64,000 bases of DNA from Shimia sp. CNT1-13L.2 (GTDB taxonomy: Bacteria > Pseudomonadota > Alphaproteobacteria > Rhodobacterales > Rhodobacteraceae). Position 1 is the first letter of the stretch, and the number at the start of each line of letters is the position of its first letter. This document shows, in pieces, positions 17,408-27,045 of this stretch. Under the pieces are notes generated by a model. It made no database searches, was not told the origin of the DNA, and saw nothing but the letters and a program-made list of their open reading frames with translations. The position numbers and the translations under genes are program-made. The stretch spans positions 62,001 to 126,000 of the forward strand of contig NZ_JANDJO010000006.1 of assembly GCF_024331145.1 (NCBI RefSeq). The letters are read 5' to 3'.

Positions 17408-18108
17408 CGCAGGATTTCCTGAAGGATTGGCACTGGCATGGCTGCGCGGGCCGCCGCGAAGGCCTTGCCCTCACCTTGCTCACGGACCTGCGGCAGCACC
17501 CGCTCAAGCGCATCGCGCTGATCTTTTGGAAGCGTCTTCAGCTGCATGCAGTCCGGCTGGAAGGTTTCGGTCCAGACGCCATTCACAAGGATCACCTCAT
17601 GGCGTTGAGTGAGGATCTGAACGTCCTTTTCCTCTGTAGCCTGCACCTCGACCACCCCGTTCAGGCTGGCGAGATCGCGTGCACGAACGAAGGCCTCGAC
17701 CGGTGCATCGTTTGAAAAGGCCTCGGCCATACTGCCCCGAAGGGTCATGAGGATGCGCTGACGCGCCGAAAGTTCGAGATCTCGGTCGGGGCACCCTTCA
17801 TCAATGCAATCCTTGGAGAGGCGCAGACGGGCGTTCGCGGAGCACGCACCTTCCGGGCGCCCGATCCACAGGATCGGCTGGTAACCGTTGTCGCGCGTCA
17901 GAACCAGATCACCGACAACCAGGTCACGCGCCATGCAACGACCGCGCAGCGTTACGACAATTGCGTCATGGGCCATACAAGACTCGACCTGCGTCTTTGC
18001 AACCGTTTCTGGTGGAGAGATCTCGGTGAGATCACCCAAATCGGGCGCTACATTCCGCGCTTCGCTCACTGGCGCGATTTGCGTATCGAGAAGTTTGGCA
18101 GTCGACAT
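17392..18108 (-). CDS. Hint-domain protein (Hint_2 type)
   Basis: 238 residues. A Hedgehog/intein-like core starts at C44 (ESCMAHDAIVVTLRG), the position of the nucleophile in self-processing Hint domains, followed by ARDLVVGDLVLTRDNG and WIGR. It ends with the strand pair LTQRHEVILVNGVWTETFQP. Rhodobacteraceae carry many such proteins, often as C-terminal modules of RTX-type secreted proteins; here the module stands almost alone with a 43-residue leader. Whether it still cleaves is unknown. No signal peptide is seen. It is divergent from the RND operon. Confidence 0.85.
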   Translation of the reverse strand: MSTAKLLDTQIAPVSEARNVAPDLGDLTEISPPETVAKTQVESCMAHDAIVVTLRGRCMARDLVVGDLVLTRDNGYQPILWIGRPEGACSANARLRLSKDCIDEGCPDRDLELSARQRILMTLRGSMAEAFSNDAPVEAFVRARDLASLNGVVEVQATEEKDVQILTQRHEVILVNGVWTETFQPDCMQLKTLPKDQRDALERVLPQVREQGEGKAFAAARAAMPVPILQEILRQRSS

Positions 18109-18335
18109 CGAAAACCTGGAGACTAGAGAAACACAAAACCGGCGAAATTTCCGGTCGTCCCGTTCTCTTCCGCAATCAGGGCAGGATTTTGACCCGCAGG
18201 AGACAAAAGCGCGGCCAGCCAGAAAGATTTTTTCTCCAAGCCCCTGACGTCACTCTTTTAATTTCTCACGCCAACACTAAATGGCGTCTGCTACGATACC
18301 CAATAATAATATGTACGGATTCGAGAGGACACCCA

Positions 18336-19403
18336 ATGCGGACCCGCTTGCTTACCCCCTTTGTATTGGCCGCTGTGGCCAGCTTGGTCACCCCCTTGCC
18401 AACCTCTCTGATCGCTCAGGACGCCGCGAAACCCGCGCGGCCCGCCAAAATCTTAACGGTCACTGAAAGAGACCGGGTTCAGCGGGTTGAAATCCCGATT
18501 GTCGTCGAGCCCGAACAATCCGCAGTTCTGACCATGCAGGAAGGCGGCGTGCTTCAGGAGCTTCCCGTCATCGAGGGAAGTGTTGTCAAGGAAGGCGATC
18601 TGATCGCGCGCGTCGACACCCGTATCCTTGAAAACAATGTCATGCAGGCACGTTCGCAATTGGAACAGGCGGAACAAGAGTTCGAACGCGCCGAACGCCT
18701 CTTGCAGCAGGACAATATCTCGCAGAGCTCCTACGACAGCCGTAAAACCTCGCGGGACCTGGCGGCCCTTAGCTTGGAAGCTGCGGAAAAGCGTCTGAGC
18801 GACGCCACGCTTCTTGCCCCGTTCGACGGTGTTGTGGCCCTTGTCGAAGTAGACCAGTTCCAGACGGTTTCGAACCAACAGTCAATCGTGACGCTGCAAA
18901 GTGAAATCGCCTTCAAGGCCCTCGCCAACGTTCCGGCAAGCCGCATGGTGGATTCCTCTGACTTCCAGGTCATCAGCAGTAACATTGTCCTCGACGTCGC
19001 CCCGCTGGAAGCCATCCCCGCCGCATTCCGCGCCATCGCGCTTCAGGCCGACCCGGCGACCCAGACCTATGAAGCACAGTTCAGCTTTACCCGTCCGGAG
19101 GAACTTTCGGTTCTCCCGGGTATGACCGGCGAACTGATTGCCGAGGTCATTCTTGACGCGTCCAAACCCTATACTCCCGTCATCGAGATCCCCACGGCAG
19201 CGATCCAGCACGACGGTGCAACCGCCTATGTCTGGCTGGTCAACGAAAGCGACATGACCGTAAGCCGCCGCAACATCACCGTGGCGGATGAAGTCGGCGA
19301 CAAGCTGGCGGTCACAGACGGCCTGCGTGAAGGCGATCAAATTGTTGGTGCCGGTGCTTCTTACCTGTTTGAAGGTACGAAAATCCGCCGCTTCGGCAAC
19401 TAA
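18336..19403 (+). CDS. RND efflux periplasmic adaptor subunit (HlyD/AcrA family)
   Basis: 355 residues from the ATG at 18336, giving an N-terminal signal peptide (LLTPFVLAAVASLV...). Two halves of the lipoyl domain (EGSVVKEGDLIARVD and LLAPFDGVVALVEV) flank a coiled-coil hairpin rich in Gln/Glu (about residues 95-150). The C-terminal barrel and membrane-proximal domain end at GLREGDQIVGAG. It bridges the inner-membrane pump encoded 11 bases downstream to an outer-membrane channel that is not encoded here, so a chromosomally distant TolC is probably used. Confidence 0.93.
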   Translation: MRTRLLTPFVLAAVASLVTPLPTSLIAQDAAKPARPAKILTVTERDRVQRVEIPIVVEPEQSAVLTMQEGGVLQELPVIEGSVVKEGDLIARVDTRILENNVMQARSQLEQAEQEFERAERLLQQDNISQSSYDSRKTSRDLAALSLEAAEKRLSDATLLAPFDGVVALVEVDQFQTVSNQQSIVTLQSEIAFKALANVPASRMVDSSDFQVISSNIVLDVAPLEAIPAAFRAIALQADPATQTYEAQFSFTRPEELSVLPGMTGELIAEVILDASKPYTPVIEIPTAAIQHDGATAYVWLVNESDMTVSRRNITVADEVGDKLAVTDGLREGDQIVGAGASYLFEGTKIRRFGN

Positions 19404-19414
19404 GGGTCATCACC

Positions 19415-22400
19415 ATGAGCATTGCCGAGTTTTCAATCAAGAACCGCCTGATCGGCGCGATCGTCATCCTGATCTCGCTGTTCGGGGGCTGGTCGGCCTA
19501 TCAGACCATGCCACGCTTCGAAGACCCCGAGTTCACCATCAGAACCGCGCAGGTCATCACCTTCTATCCGGGTGCCACGCCGCTTGAAGTGGCCAACGAG
19601 GTCACGGAAACGCTGGAAACCGCGTTTCAGGAGATGATCGAGGTCGACGAAGTGAGGTCCACGTCCGAAGCAGGCCTTTCGACCATCGCCGTCGATATCC
19701 TGTTCGAGTTTTCGCAGACCAAGGAAGACCTGAATATTGTCTACACCAAGCTGCGCAACAAGGCGCGGGATGCTGCGCGCAACCTGCCCCCCGGCGCGGC
19801 AGAGCCTCTGGTCAATGACGACTATGCCGACGTTTATGGCCTGTTCTATGCCCTGACCGGTGACGGTTTCTCGCCCCGGGAGATGCAGGATTATGCCAAG
19901 TCGCTGCGCACCGAGCTTCTGACGGTTGATGGCGTGGCCAAGGTGGTTATTGACGGCGTTCAGGATGAAGCGATCTATCTCGAGTTCAACCAGCAGCAAC
20001 TTGCCGTTGCCGGCGTGACGCTGGATCAGGTCTTTGGCCAGCTGGAAAAACACACCTCCGTGGTGTCGTCCGGGAACGTCAAGGTCGACGGGCAGCGGAT
20101 CACCATCCAGCTGCCTGAAACCACCGACTCGGTCACGGCACTGGAAAACACGGTTGTGACCACGGGCAACGACTCGCGCGTTGTGCGTCTGCGCGACATC
20201 GCATCGGTCAAGCGGGGCTACAAGGATCCCGCCACCAAGATCATGCGCTACAACGGCTTGCCTGCCCTGGCCATCGGTGTGGCTGCTCTGCCGGGTGAGA
20301 ACATCGTCGAAGTCGGCAACAACATCACCGCCAAGATTGCCGAACTGGAAAGCGAACGCCCGATCGGCCTCGAGATCGAGACCTACTATCATCAGGGTGA
20401 CATCGTGGACGTGTCGGTAAAGGACTTTGCCCTGAACGTTCTCATGGCGCTGGTGATCGTTCTGATCACGCTTGGGGTGTTCATGGGGATCAGCTCGGCC
20501 GTGGTTATCGGCGGGGTGCTTCTGCTGACCATTGCGGCGACGCTTACAACGATGAACCTGATGGGCATTCCGATGCACCGCATCTCGCTTGGCGCGCTGA
20601 TCATCGCGCTTGGTATGCTGGTGGACAATGCCATCGTGGTGACCGAGGGCATCCTCGTTGGCGTACGTCAGGGCAAGAGCAAGCTGGCGATGGCCAAGGA
20701 CATCGTGACCCGTACCAAGTGGCCCCTTCTGGGGGGCACCGTTGTGGGAATCATTGCCTTTGCGCCCATCGGCTTTGCGCCCGGTGACGTGGCCGAATTC
20801 ACCGGCCACCTGTTCTGGGTTGTGATGATTTCGCTGTCCTATTCGTGGATTTTCGCCCTGACCGCCGTTCCGCTTTTCGCGGACCTCCTGTTCAAGGAGC
20901 ACAAGGGCGAGGCCGAAGAGCAGAAGGAAGGCACCATGATGCGGCTCTACAAGCGCTTCATGGTGGTTCTGCTGAAGGTCCGTGTTCTGGTGATCGCCGG
21001 TGCCTTTGGCGCCTTTGCCCTGGCCGTGATGGGGATGTCGCTGATTGCGCCAGGCTTTTTCCCCGCCTCCACGACACCGCAGATCGTGGTGGATGTCTTC
21101 CTGCCTGAAGGCACTGATATTGAGGAAACCGATACCATTATCCGGGAACTGGCAGAGGAGATGAAGGGGCGCGAAAACGTGGTCGACGTTCTGTCTCTGA
21201 CCGGTGGAGGCACAATCCGCTACATGCTGGTCTACGGCCCCGAGGACCGGACCTCGTCTTATGGGCAGTTGCTTCTCAAGGTCGACGATTACACCCAGAT
21301 CGATGCGATGATCCCCGTGATCAAGGCCCATGTCGACAACACCTATCCCGACGTGCAAGCCAAGGTCTGGCGCTTCCAGCTTGGCCCCGGCGGCGGCTCC
21401 AAGATCGAAGCCCAATTCTCTGGCCCCGATCCGGTGGTGCTGCGGGATTTGGCCAATCAGGCCAAGGCCATCATGGCCTCGAACCCGAGCGCAACCTCGA
21501 TCAAGGATGACTGGCGTCAGCCGGTGCCGGTGATCGAACCGATCATGAACGAAACCCGCGCACGGCGTCTTGGCATCACCCGCGAGGATGTGGCCAATGC
21601 AATCAACATCAACTTCACCGGAAGGCAGGTCGGGATCTACCGCGAGGAAGACTATCTGATCCCGATCATGCAACGCGCCCCGGCAAGCGAACGGCTTGGC
21701 GTCGACAACATTGAAACCGTTCAGGTGGCCTCGGCGGTGACCGGCGGAACGGTGCCCCTGTTGCAGTTGGTGGACGGCTTCAAGACCGAGTGGCGCTCGG
21801 CCAAGTATCGCCGCGTTGATCGTGTCTGGACCATCAAGGCACAATCCGATCCGGTTGCCGGCGTCCTTTCCGGCGACCTGTTCACCGAGTTGCGCCCCGA
21901 AATCGAGGCGATCGAGTTGCCAGCGGGCTACAAGCTCAAGTGGAAGGGTGAATATGGCGACAGCACCGAAGCCAATGCCGACGTGTTCTCGACAGTGCCG
22001 ATGGGCTTTGCCGCGATGGTGCTGACGGTTGTCCTCTTGTTCAACGCAATCCGACAACCGCTCATCATCTTCCTGACCGTGCCGCTTGCGATGATCGGCG
22101 TGACCTTCGGCCTTGTCACGACAGGGTTGCCGATGGAGTTCATGGCGATCCTCGGGGTGCTTTCGCTTTCGGGTCTTCTGATCAAGAACGCCATCGTTCT
22201 GGTTGACCAGATGGACATCGAAATCGCCGAAGGCATGCCGCGGTTCGATGCGGTGGTGGATTCTGCAGCCAGCCGTGTTCGGCCAGTGATGATGGGGTCC
22301 CTGACCACCGTTCTCGGCGTGATCCCGCTGTTCGCCGATGCCTTCTTCCGCTCGATGGCGGTGGTTCTGGTCTTCGGCCTCAGCTTTGCAACCATTCTCA

Positions 22401-22471
22401 CGCTCTTGGTGGTACCTGCGCTCTACATGGTCTTCTTCCGCATCAAGACCAGCGAAACCGCCAAGGCCTGA
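19415..22471 (+). CDS. RND family efflux transporter permease
   Basis: 1018 residues with two six-helix halves and two large periplasmic loops. The central proton-relay helix reads GMLVDNAIVV: the first Asp of the AcrB D407-D408 pair is kept and the second is Asn. That variant is common in a less-studied RND branch and may imply a different relay. The sequence starts MSIAEFSIKNRL, typical of hydrophobe/amphiphile exporters. It is co-transcribed with the adaptor and ends in a strong terminator. The substrate range is unknown, and no local regulator gene is adjacent. Confidence 0.95.
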   Translation: MSIAEFSIKNRLIGAIVILISLFGGWSAYQTMPRFEDPEFTIRTAQVITFYPGATPLEVANEVTETLETAFQEMIEVDEVRSTSEAGLSTIAVDILFEFSQTKEDLNIVYTKLRNKARDAARNLPPGAAEPLVNDDYADVYGLFYALTGDGFSPREMQDYAKSLRTELLTVDGVAKVVIDGVQDEAIYLEFNQQQLAVAGVTLDQVFGQLEKHTSVVSSGNVKVDGQRITIQLPETTDSVTALENTVVTTGNDSRVVRLRDIASVKRGYKDPATKIMRYNGLPALAIGVAALPGENIVEVGNNITAKIAELESERPIGLEIETYYHQGDIVDVSVKDFALNVLMALVIVLITLGVFMGISSAVVIGGVLLLTIAATLTTMNLMGIPMHRISLGALIIALGMLVDNAIVVTEGILVGVRQGKSKLAMAKDIVTRTKWPLLGGTVVGIIAFAPIGFAPGDVAEFTGHLFWVVMISLSYSWIFALTAVPLFADLLFKEHKGEAEEQKEGTMMRLYKRFMVVLLKVRVLVIAGAFGAFALAVMGMSLIAPGFFPASTTPQIVVDVFLPEGTDIEETDTIIRELAEEMKGRENVVDVLSLTGGGTIRYMLVYGPEDRTSSYGQLLLKVDDYTQIDAMIPVIKAHVDNTYPDVQAKVWRFQLGPGGGSKIEAQFSGPDPVVLRDLANQAKAIMASNPSATSIKDDWRQPVPVIEPIMNETRARRLGITREDVANAININFTGRQVGIYREEDYLIPIMQRAPASERLGVDNIETVQVASAVTGGTVPLLQLVDGFKTEWRSAKYRRVDRVWTIKAQSDPVAGVLSGDLFTELRPEIEAIELPAGYKLKWKGEYGDSTEANADVFSTVPMGFAAMVLTVVLLFNAIRQPLIIFLTVPLAMIGVTFGLVTTGLPMEFMAILGVLSLSGLLIKNAIVLVDQMDIEIAEGMPRFDAVVDSAASRVRPVMMGSLTTVLGVIPLFADAFFRSMAVVLVFGLSFATILTLLVVPALYMVFFRIKTSETAKA

Positions 22472-22487
22472 TCCGATAAACAAACAG

Positions 22488-22526
22488 AAAGCCCCGAAGT
22501 CACCACGACTCCGGGGCTTTTCTTTT
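22488..22526 (+). terminator. Rho-independent terminator of RND operon
   Basis: AAAGCCCCG (22488-22496) pairs with CGGGGCTTT (22512-22520), with further pairing inside the loop, followed by TCTTTT. Confidence 0.88.
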
Positions 22527-22609
22527 GGGACCATGCAGTCCTTCAAAACGCGGACATCAAGCCCGCGCGAAACGTGGACCCGAAGGCAAAGTCAATCGTT
22601 TGAGGAGCT

Positions 22610-22695
22610 TGGTACCCAAGGCCGGACTCGAACCGGCACGCCCGCAAAGGCGGGGGATTTTGAATCCCCTGCGTCTACCATTCCGCCACTTGGGC
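22610..22695 (-). tRNA. tRNA-Leu (anticodon CAA)
   Basis: 86 bases on the minus strand including an encoded CCA. Acceptor arms GCCCAAG and CTTGGGT pair with one terminal G-U. The anticodon stem GGGGA/TCCCC encloses TTCAAAA, giving CAA. A long variable arm (CGCCTTTGCGGGCG region) marks a class II tRNA, and the T loop is GGTTCGAGTCC. It decodes UUG. Confidence 0.95.
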
Positions 22696-22756
22696 TCCGT
22701 CCGAAACGTCTAGCCAAGCGCGCGCCCGAGGTCCAGCCCCAAACGCGCGGTTTTTG

Positions 22757-24109
22757 TCAAAACATCACGCCGACCAACCACAGCGTAATCGCCGGGAAGG
22801 ACACGAGGATCACAACGCGGATCAGGTCGGACAGAACAAAGGGCGCAACGCCGGCATAGGTGCGCGAAATCGGGATGTCGCGGGCCACGCCGTTGATGAT
22901 GAAAAGGTTCATCCCCACGGGTGGCGTGATCAATCCCACCTCGACCACGATCAGGGCAATGATGCCGAACCAGATCGCCGTGTCTTCGGCGCTCATGCCG
23001 AAATCCAGAACCTCGATCACCGGCAGGAAGATCGGGATGGTCAGCAGGATCATCGAAAGTGAATCCATCACGCAGCCAAAGACGAGGTACGCCAGAAGCA
23101 TGACGGTCAGCACCATCAGCGGCGCAAACCCGGCGCTGAGCACCCAGTCGGCCAGCATATCAGGCGCACGCGTCAGGGCAAGGAAGCCCTTGAAGATCTC
23201 GGCCCCGAGCAGGATGAAAAAGATCATCGCCGTGGCCTTGGCCGTCTCGAGAATTGCGTTCAGAAAGCCCTGAAACGTCAGCTTGCCAACAACGATACCG
23301 TAAAGGGCTGTTGCCGTGGCCCCGAAGGCCGCCGCCTCGTTGGGTGTGAAGAGCGCCTGCGGCCCGGGCTTGGACCAGTTCCAGTCGCCCACGATGCCGC
23401 CCATCGTAAGACCAAAGATCGCGATCACCGGCCAGGTCGCGGCAAAGGTCTTGAGCCGCTCGCGCATCGGAACACGCTCAGCCGTGGTGGCGCTGTCGGG
23501 CTTGAGACGCACGTAGATCGCCACGGTCAGGATATAGCCAAGTGCCGCGAGCAGGCCCGGCACCATGGCGGCCATGAACATCTTGACGATATTCTGCTCG
23601 GCCATGATGGCATAGATCACGAGGATCACCGACGGCGGGATCAGGATGCCGAGGGTGCCACCGGCGGCCAGCACACCGGTCGAGAGGCTGTCGGAATAGC
23701 CACGGCGGCGCATTTCCGGCAGGGCCACCTGCCCCATTGTCGAGGCGGTTGCCAGCGACGAGCCGCAGATCGCGCCAAAGCCCGCGCAGGCCCCGACAGA
23801 GGCCATCGCCACGCCCCCCTTGCGGTGGCCAAGCCAATCGCTTGCCGCCCGGAACAGCGCCGAGGACATGCCTGTGCGCGTTGCGAACTGTCCCATCAGC
23901 AGGAACAGCGGCACGATCGAAAGCCCCTGGTTGGAAAAGGTCTCATAGGTCAGGGTCTTTAGCTGCGCCATCGGCGCATTCGGCGTGCCCAGCACGTACC
24001 ATGTGCCAAAGAACCCCGTTAGCGCCATGGCAAGGGCAATTGGAACCCGCAGGAAAATCCCGCCCAGCATGAGGGCAAAGCCGGTCAGGGCAAGTGTCAG
24101 GCCGGTCAT
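22757..24109 (-). CDS. dctM: TRAP transporter large permease (DctM)
   Basis: 450 residues, about 12 membrane helices, with the DctM-type segments GQFATRTGMSSALFRAASDW, GVLAAGGTLGILIPPSVILV and LITPPVGMNLFIING. It forms the ion-coupled channel of a tripartite ATP-independent periplasmic transporter together with the small permease, whose stop it overlaps (ATGA), and the DctP-type binding protein upstream. The ligand is probably an organic acid; a flavin monooxygenase gene inside the operon suggests an aromatic or heterocyclic acid, as an inference. Confidence 0.94.
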   Translation of the reverse strand: MTGLTLALTGFALMLGGIFLRVPIALAMALTGFFGTWYVLGTPNAPMAQLKTLTYETFSNQGLSIVPLFLLMGQFATRTGMSSALFRAASDWLGHRKGGVAMASVGACAGFGAICGSSLATASTMGQVALPEMRRRGYSDSLSTGVLAAGGTLGILIPPSVILVIYAIMAEQNIVKMFMAAMVPGLLAALGYILTVAIYVRLKPDSATTAERVPMRERLKTFAATWPVIAIFGLTMGGIVGDWNWSKPGPQALFTPNEAAAFGATATALYGIVVGKLTFQGFLNAILETAKATAMIFFILLGAEIFKGFLALTRAPDMLADWVLSAGFAPLMVLTVMLLAYLVFGCVMDSLSMILLTIPIFLPVIEVLDFGMSAEDTAIWFGIIALIVVEVGLITPPVGMNLFIINGVARDIPISRTYAGVAPFVLSDLIRVVILVSFPAITLWLVGVMF

Positions 24110-24690
24110 AGCGCGCCCTCCTCACCCGCCAGCACCCAGTTGAGGCTGCGCCAGACGGTATAGAGGGCGACCAGCGCAAACATCACCGCGCCGATCAGGG
24201 CAAAGCCATAGGGTATCCACACGGGGATCTCCAATTCATAGGTCGTTTCCGGAAAGAAGGGTTTATAGCCCATACCAAGGCTGTCGCGCAGGCCATCGCT
24301 GCCATAGGGGAATTTTTCGCCGAACCCGAACCAGAGCTGGCGCAGGATCACCAGCGCGGCGGCCGCGATCAGCAGATCCCCCATCAGGCCGGTCAGCGCC
24401 TGGATGCGTTTGGGAAAGTTCACCGTCAGGATATCGACAGTCACATGCCCGCGCTTGAGCTGGCAGAACGGCAGGAAGGAAAACACCGCCAGCGCGCAGC
24501 CATTGGCCACCAATTCATAGTCGCCCGGCACAGGCCCCAACCCGTATTCCGTGAACATCCGCCCGATGATCGACACCACCGTCATGCCCGCCATGGCCGT
24601 CAGCAGCACACCGCCGCCATAGGCCATCCAGCGCGAGGCTGCCTCGATCACGCGGCCGATCCGCCGCTGTGCATTGGGTGCAAGTGTCAT
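24106..24690 (-). CDS. dctQ: TRAP transporter small permease (DctQ)
   Basis: 194 residues with four predicted membrane helices (AYGGGVLLTAMAGMTVVSII, the cluster near residues 60-75, LMGDLLIAAAALVIL and the C-terminal IPYGFALIGAVMFALVAL). It has the size and spacing of DctQ subunits that scaffold the large permease. A 4-base ATGA overlap joins it to dctM, and a 12-base gap to the monooxygenase gene upstream, so all belong to one transcript. Sequence identity within DctQ is always low; the assignment rests on topology and position. Confidence 0.9.
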   Translation of the reverse strand: MTLAPNAQRRIGRVIEAASRWMAYGGGVLLTAMAGMTVVSIIGRMFTEYGLGPVPGDYELVANGCALAVFSFLPFCQLKRGHVTVDILTVNFPKRIQALTGLMGDLLIAAAALVILRQLWFGFGEKFPYGSDGLRDSLGMGYKPFFPETTYELEIPVWIPYGFALIGAVMFALVALYTVWRSLNWVLAGEEGAL

Positions 24691-24702
24691 TGATGTCTCC
24701 TG

Positions 24703-25956
24703 TCAGACCGCGATCAGGGGGCCACGTGCGTTCAGTGCCGCCATATCCATGCCCGCCACCTTCTTGTAGCCATCTGCGAAAGCCTGCCGCTCCGCAAGGG
24801 GCATGACGGTTTCAATATCTTCAAACCCGTCCGGCGCACGGTCTGCCACGATGTCGAGGATCTTGTCCGGCCCGTCCCCACGGTTCATCAGCACCAGCTT
24901 GTTGACCTTCTCCCGCCGCTCCGCCTCGTAGGCCTTCAGGGCCTTTGGCCCCATGCCATGGCGTTTGAGTTCGCGGGCAAGGATGCGTGCGTCAATGATG
25001 CCCTGGCTGGCGCCGTTCGAGCCGATCGGATACATCGCATGCGCCGCATCGCCCATGAGGGTCATGTTCCCGAAGGTCCACTGGTCCAGCGGATTGCGAT
25101 CCACCATCGGGAATTCGTAAATCGCCTCGGCGCTGCGGATGATCTCGGGCACGTTCAGCCAGTCAAACGTCCAGTCGGCGAACTCAGGCAGAAAATCCTC
25201 GATATTGCCGCCACGGTTCCAATCCTGCTGACGCCATTGATAGTCGGGCGGCATGGTCAGGTCGGCAATCCAGTTGAGCAGGCTGCCGCCATCCGGCAGA
25301 TCGGCGATCGGATAGATCACGAACTTGCGGCGCTTCTCACCGGCCATGGCCATCGAACGCCCTGTCAGGAAACGCGGCCACTTGGTGACACCGCGCCACA
25401 TCATCGTCCCGCCCCACTGAGCCGGGCCTTCATCGGGATAGAGGCTGGCCCGCAACGCCGAATTGATCCCGTCAGCGGCAATCAGGACGGCCCCTTTTTC
25501 AGTTCCCAGCGCCTCGCCAGACTTCCTGTTTTCCAATTTAATTTCAACACCATCCGCCGTGTCCGTCCAGCCGGTCACGGCAGTTCCCATCTGCACGACG
25601 TCCATGCCGCAATGTTCCTGCAGGCTGCGCAGAAGCAACATCTGCAAGCCGCCGCGATGGATCGAGAACTGGGGCCACTTGTAGCCGGCACTCATGCCAC
25701 GCGGCTCGGACCAGATCAGCCCGCCCTGACGCGAGAAATAGGCCACTTCCTGCGTGCGCAGCCCCACAAGGTCCAGCCCGTCCTCGAGCCCCAGCTCCAT
25801 GAGTTCGCGGGTTGCGTGCGGTTGCAGGTTGATCCCGACCCCCAGGGGTTTGATCTCGCGCACCGCTTCGAAAATGCGGAACGGAACGCCCAGTTGATGC
25901 AAGCTCAGCCCCAGTGTCAGACCGGCAATTCCGGCCCCGGCGATCAATACGGTCAT
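24703..25956 (-). CDS. FAD-dependent monooxygenase (PhzS/salicylate-hydroxylase-like)
   Basis: 417 residues. Class A flavoprotein monooxygenase: Rossmann motif IAGAGIAGLTLGLSLHQLG at the N-terminus, the middle DG motif (VLIAADGINSALR) and the FAD-binding GDAAHAMYPIGSNGASQG near residue 310. The order and wording of several blocks (IKPLGVGINLQPHA, IWSEPRGM, QFSIHRGGLQMLLL) closely recall PhzS from memory. Members hydroxylate or oxidatively decarboxylate aromatic and heterocyclic acids with NAD(P)H and O2. Its position between the TRAP binding-protein and permease genes argues that it acts on the imported ligand. The substrate is not known. Confidence 0.88.
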   Translation of the reverse strand: MTVLIAGAGIAGLTLGLSLHQLGVPFRIFEAVREIKPLGVGINLQPHATRELMELGLEDGLDLVGLRTQEVAYFSRQGGLIWSEPRGMSAGYKWPQFSIHRGGLQMLLLRSLQEHCGMDVVQMGTAVTGWTDTADGVEIKLENRKSGEALGTEKGAVLIAADGINSALRASLYPDEGPAQWGGTMMWRGVTKWPRFLTGRSMAMAGEKRRKFVIYPIADLPDGGSLLNWIADLTMPPDYQWRQQDWNRGGNIEDFLPEFADWTFDWLNVPEIIRSAEAIYEFPMVDRNPLDQWTFGNMTLMGDAAHAMYPIGSNGASQGIIDARILARELKRHGMGPKALKAYEAERREKVNKLVLMNRGDGPDKILDIVADRAPDGFEDIETVMPLAERQAFADGYKKVAGMDMAALNARGPLIAV

Positions 25957-26010
25957 GAAACGTCACAAAGGCGCGCCCGAACTGTGCCGGACGCGCCCTT
26001 CCCCATGCTT

Positions 26011-27045
26011 TTACTGCGAGTATTTGGCGACCAGCGCCTTGGCGTCATCCACCATGGCCTGAGCCTCAAGCCCGCGGCCGGACATATCGGCAATCCAGGC
26101 CTCGGTCTGGGCATCACCAATGGCGCGCAGCTCGGCCACCACCGAGGGATCAAGCGTTACGATGGTGTTGCCATTGGCAGCCGTCGCCTTCTCGCCACCG
26201 GTATCGCCGGTGTCCATGCCGCGACCGGCAAGGCCAGAGACCTCAAGGCCCGAGTTGGCATCAATGACCGCTTTCAGATCATCAGGCAGGCTGTCGTATT
26301 TGGCCTTGTTCATGCCCCAGACAAAGGTGGTGTTGTAAAGCGCACGATCGCCACCGATCTGGGTGTGGCTGTCGGCAAGTTCATGCACCTTGAGCGGCGG
26401 AACGATTTCCCACGGGATCACACCGCCATCCACCACGCCTTTTGACAGGGCTTCGGGGAAGGCCGGCACAGGCATCCCCACCGGCGTTGCCCCAAGGGTT
26501 TCCAGAAGCGCGTTGGCCTGACGCGACGGGCCGCGCAGTTTCAACCCCTTGAAATCCGCGGTCGAGGTGATCGGATCGCCCTTCTTGTGGATCACGCCGG
26601 GGCCATGCACATGCAGCGCCATTACCTTGATATCGCCAAGACGGGCGGTTGCGTGTTTCTCATAGAACTCCCAGAACGCCTTGGACGAGGCCTCGGCGCT
26701 CATCGAGGTCATGAAGGGCAGTTCGAACACTTCGGTTTCGGGGAAACGACCCGGCGTATACGCCGGCAGCGCCCAGCCACAATCGATCACGCCATCACGG
26801 ATCTGGTCGTAAAGCGCGGGCGGTTTGCCGCCCAGCTGCATCGCCGGATAGATTTCCACCTTGATCCTACCACCGCTGTCCTTTTCAACCTTCTCGGCCC
26901 AGGGCGCGATGAAGTACTTCGGAATCGAGGCCTTGGGTGACAGGAAATGCTGACAGCGCAGTGTCACCTCCTGTGCAAAGGACGTTCCCGCCGTGAGCGT
27001 GAGGGCCACGGCACCTGCAAGCGCCGCCTTGAGCGTGAGTTTCAT
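26011..27045 (-). CDS. dctP: TRAP transporter substrate-binding protein (DctP)
   Basis: 344 residues from the ATG at 27045, which follows GGGAGGAT and begins a clean signal peptide (MKLTLKAALAGAVALTLTAG, cleaved near SFA-QE). The body contains the DctP landmarks: a GGRIKVEIYPAMQLGG block, the LKLRGPSRQANALLETLGAT region whose Arg binds the ligand carboxylate in structurally known members, and VPAFPEALSKGVVDGG. It is the first gene of the operon dctP-monooxygenase-dctQ-dctM and sits divergent from yqaA. An upstream in-frame start at 27132 is rejected because it would bury the signal peptide. Confidence 0.94.
   Translation of the reverse strand: MKLTLKAALAGAVALTLTAGTSFAQEVTLRCQHFLSPKASIPKYFIAPWAEKVEKDSGGRIKVEIYPAMQLGGKPPALYDQIRDGVIDCGWALPAYTPGRFPETEVFELPFMTSMSAEASSKAFWEFYEKHATARLGDIKVMALHVHGPGVIHKKGDPITSTADFKGLKLRGPSRQANALLETLGATPVGMPVPAFPEALSKGVVDGGVIPWEIVPPLKVHELADSHTQIGGDRALYNTTFVWGMNKAKYDSLPDDLKAVIDANSGLEVSGLAGRGMDTGDTGGEKATAANGNTIVTLDPSVVAELRAIGDAQTEAWIADMSGRGLEAQAMVDDAKALVAKYSQ

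Noticed and set aside
19433-22546. 1037-codon minus-strand frame opposite the RND permease
   Set aside because: Its translation is His/Arg/Gln-rich without any domain; the plus-strand frame is a complete RND permease.
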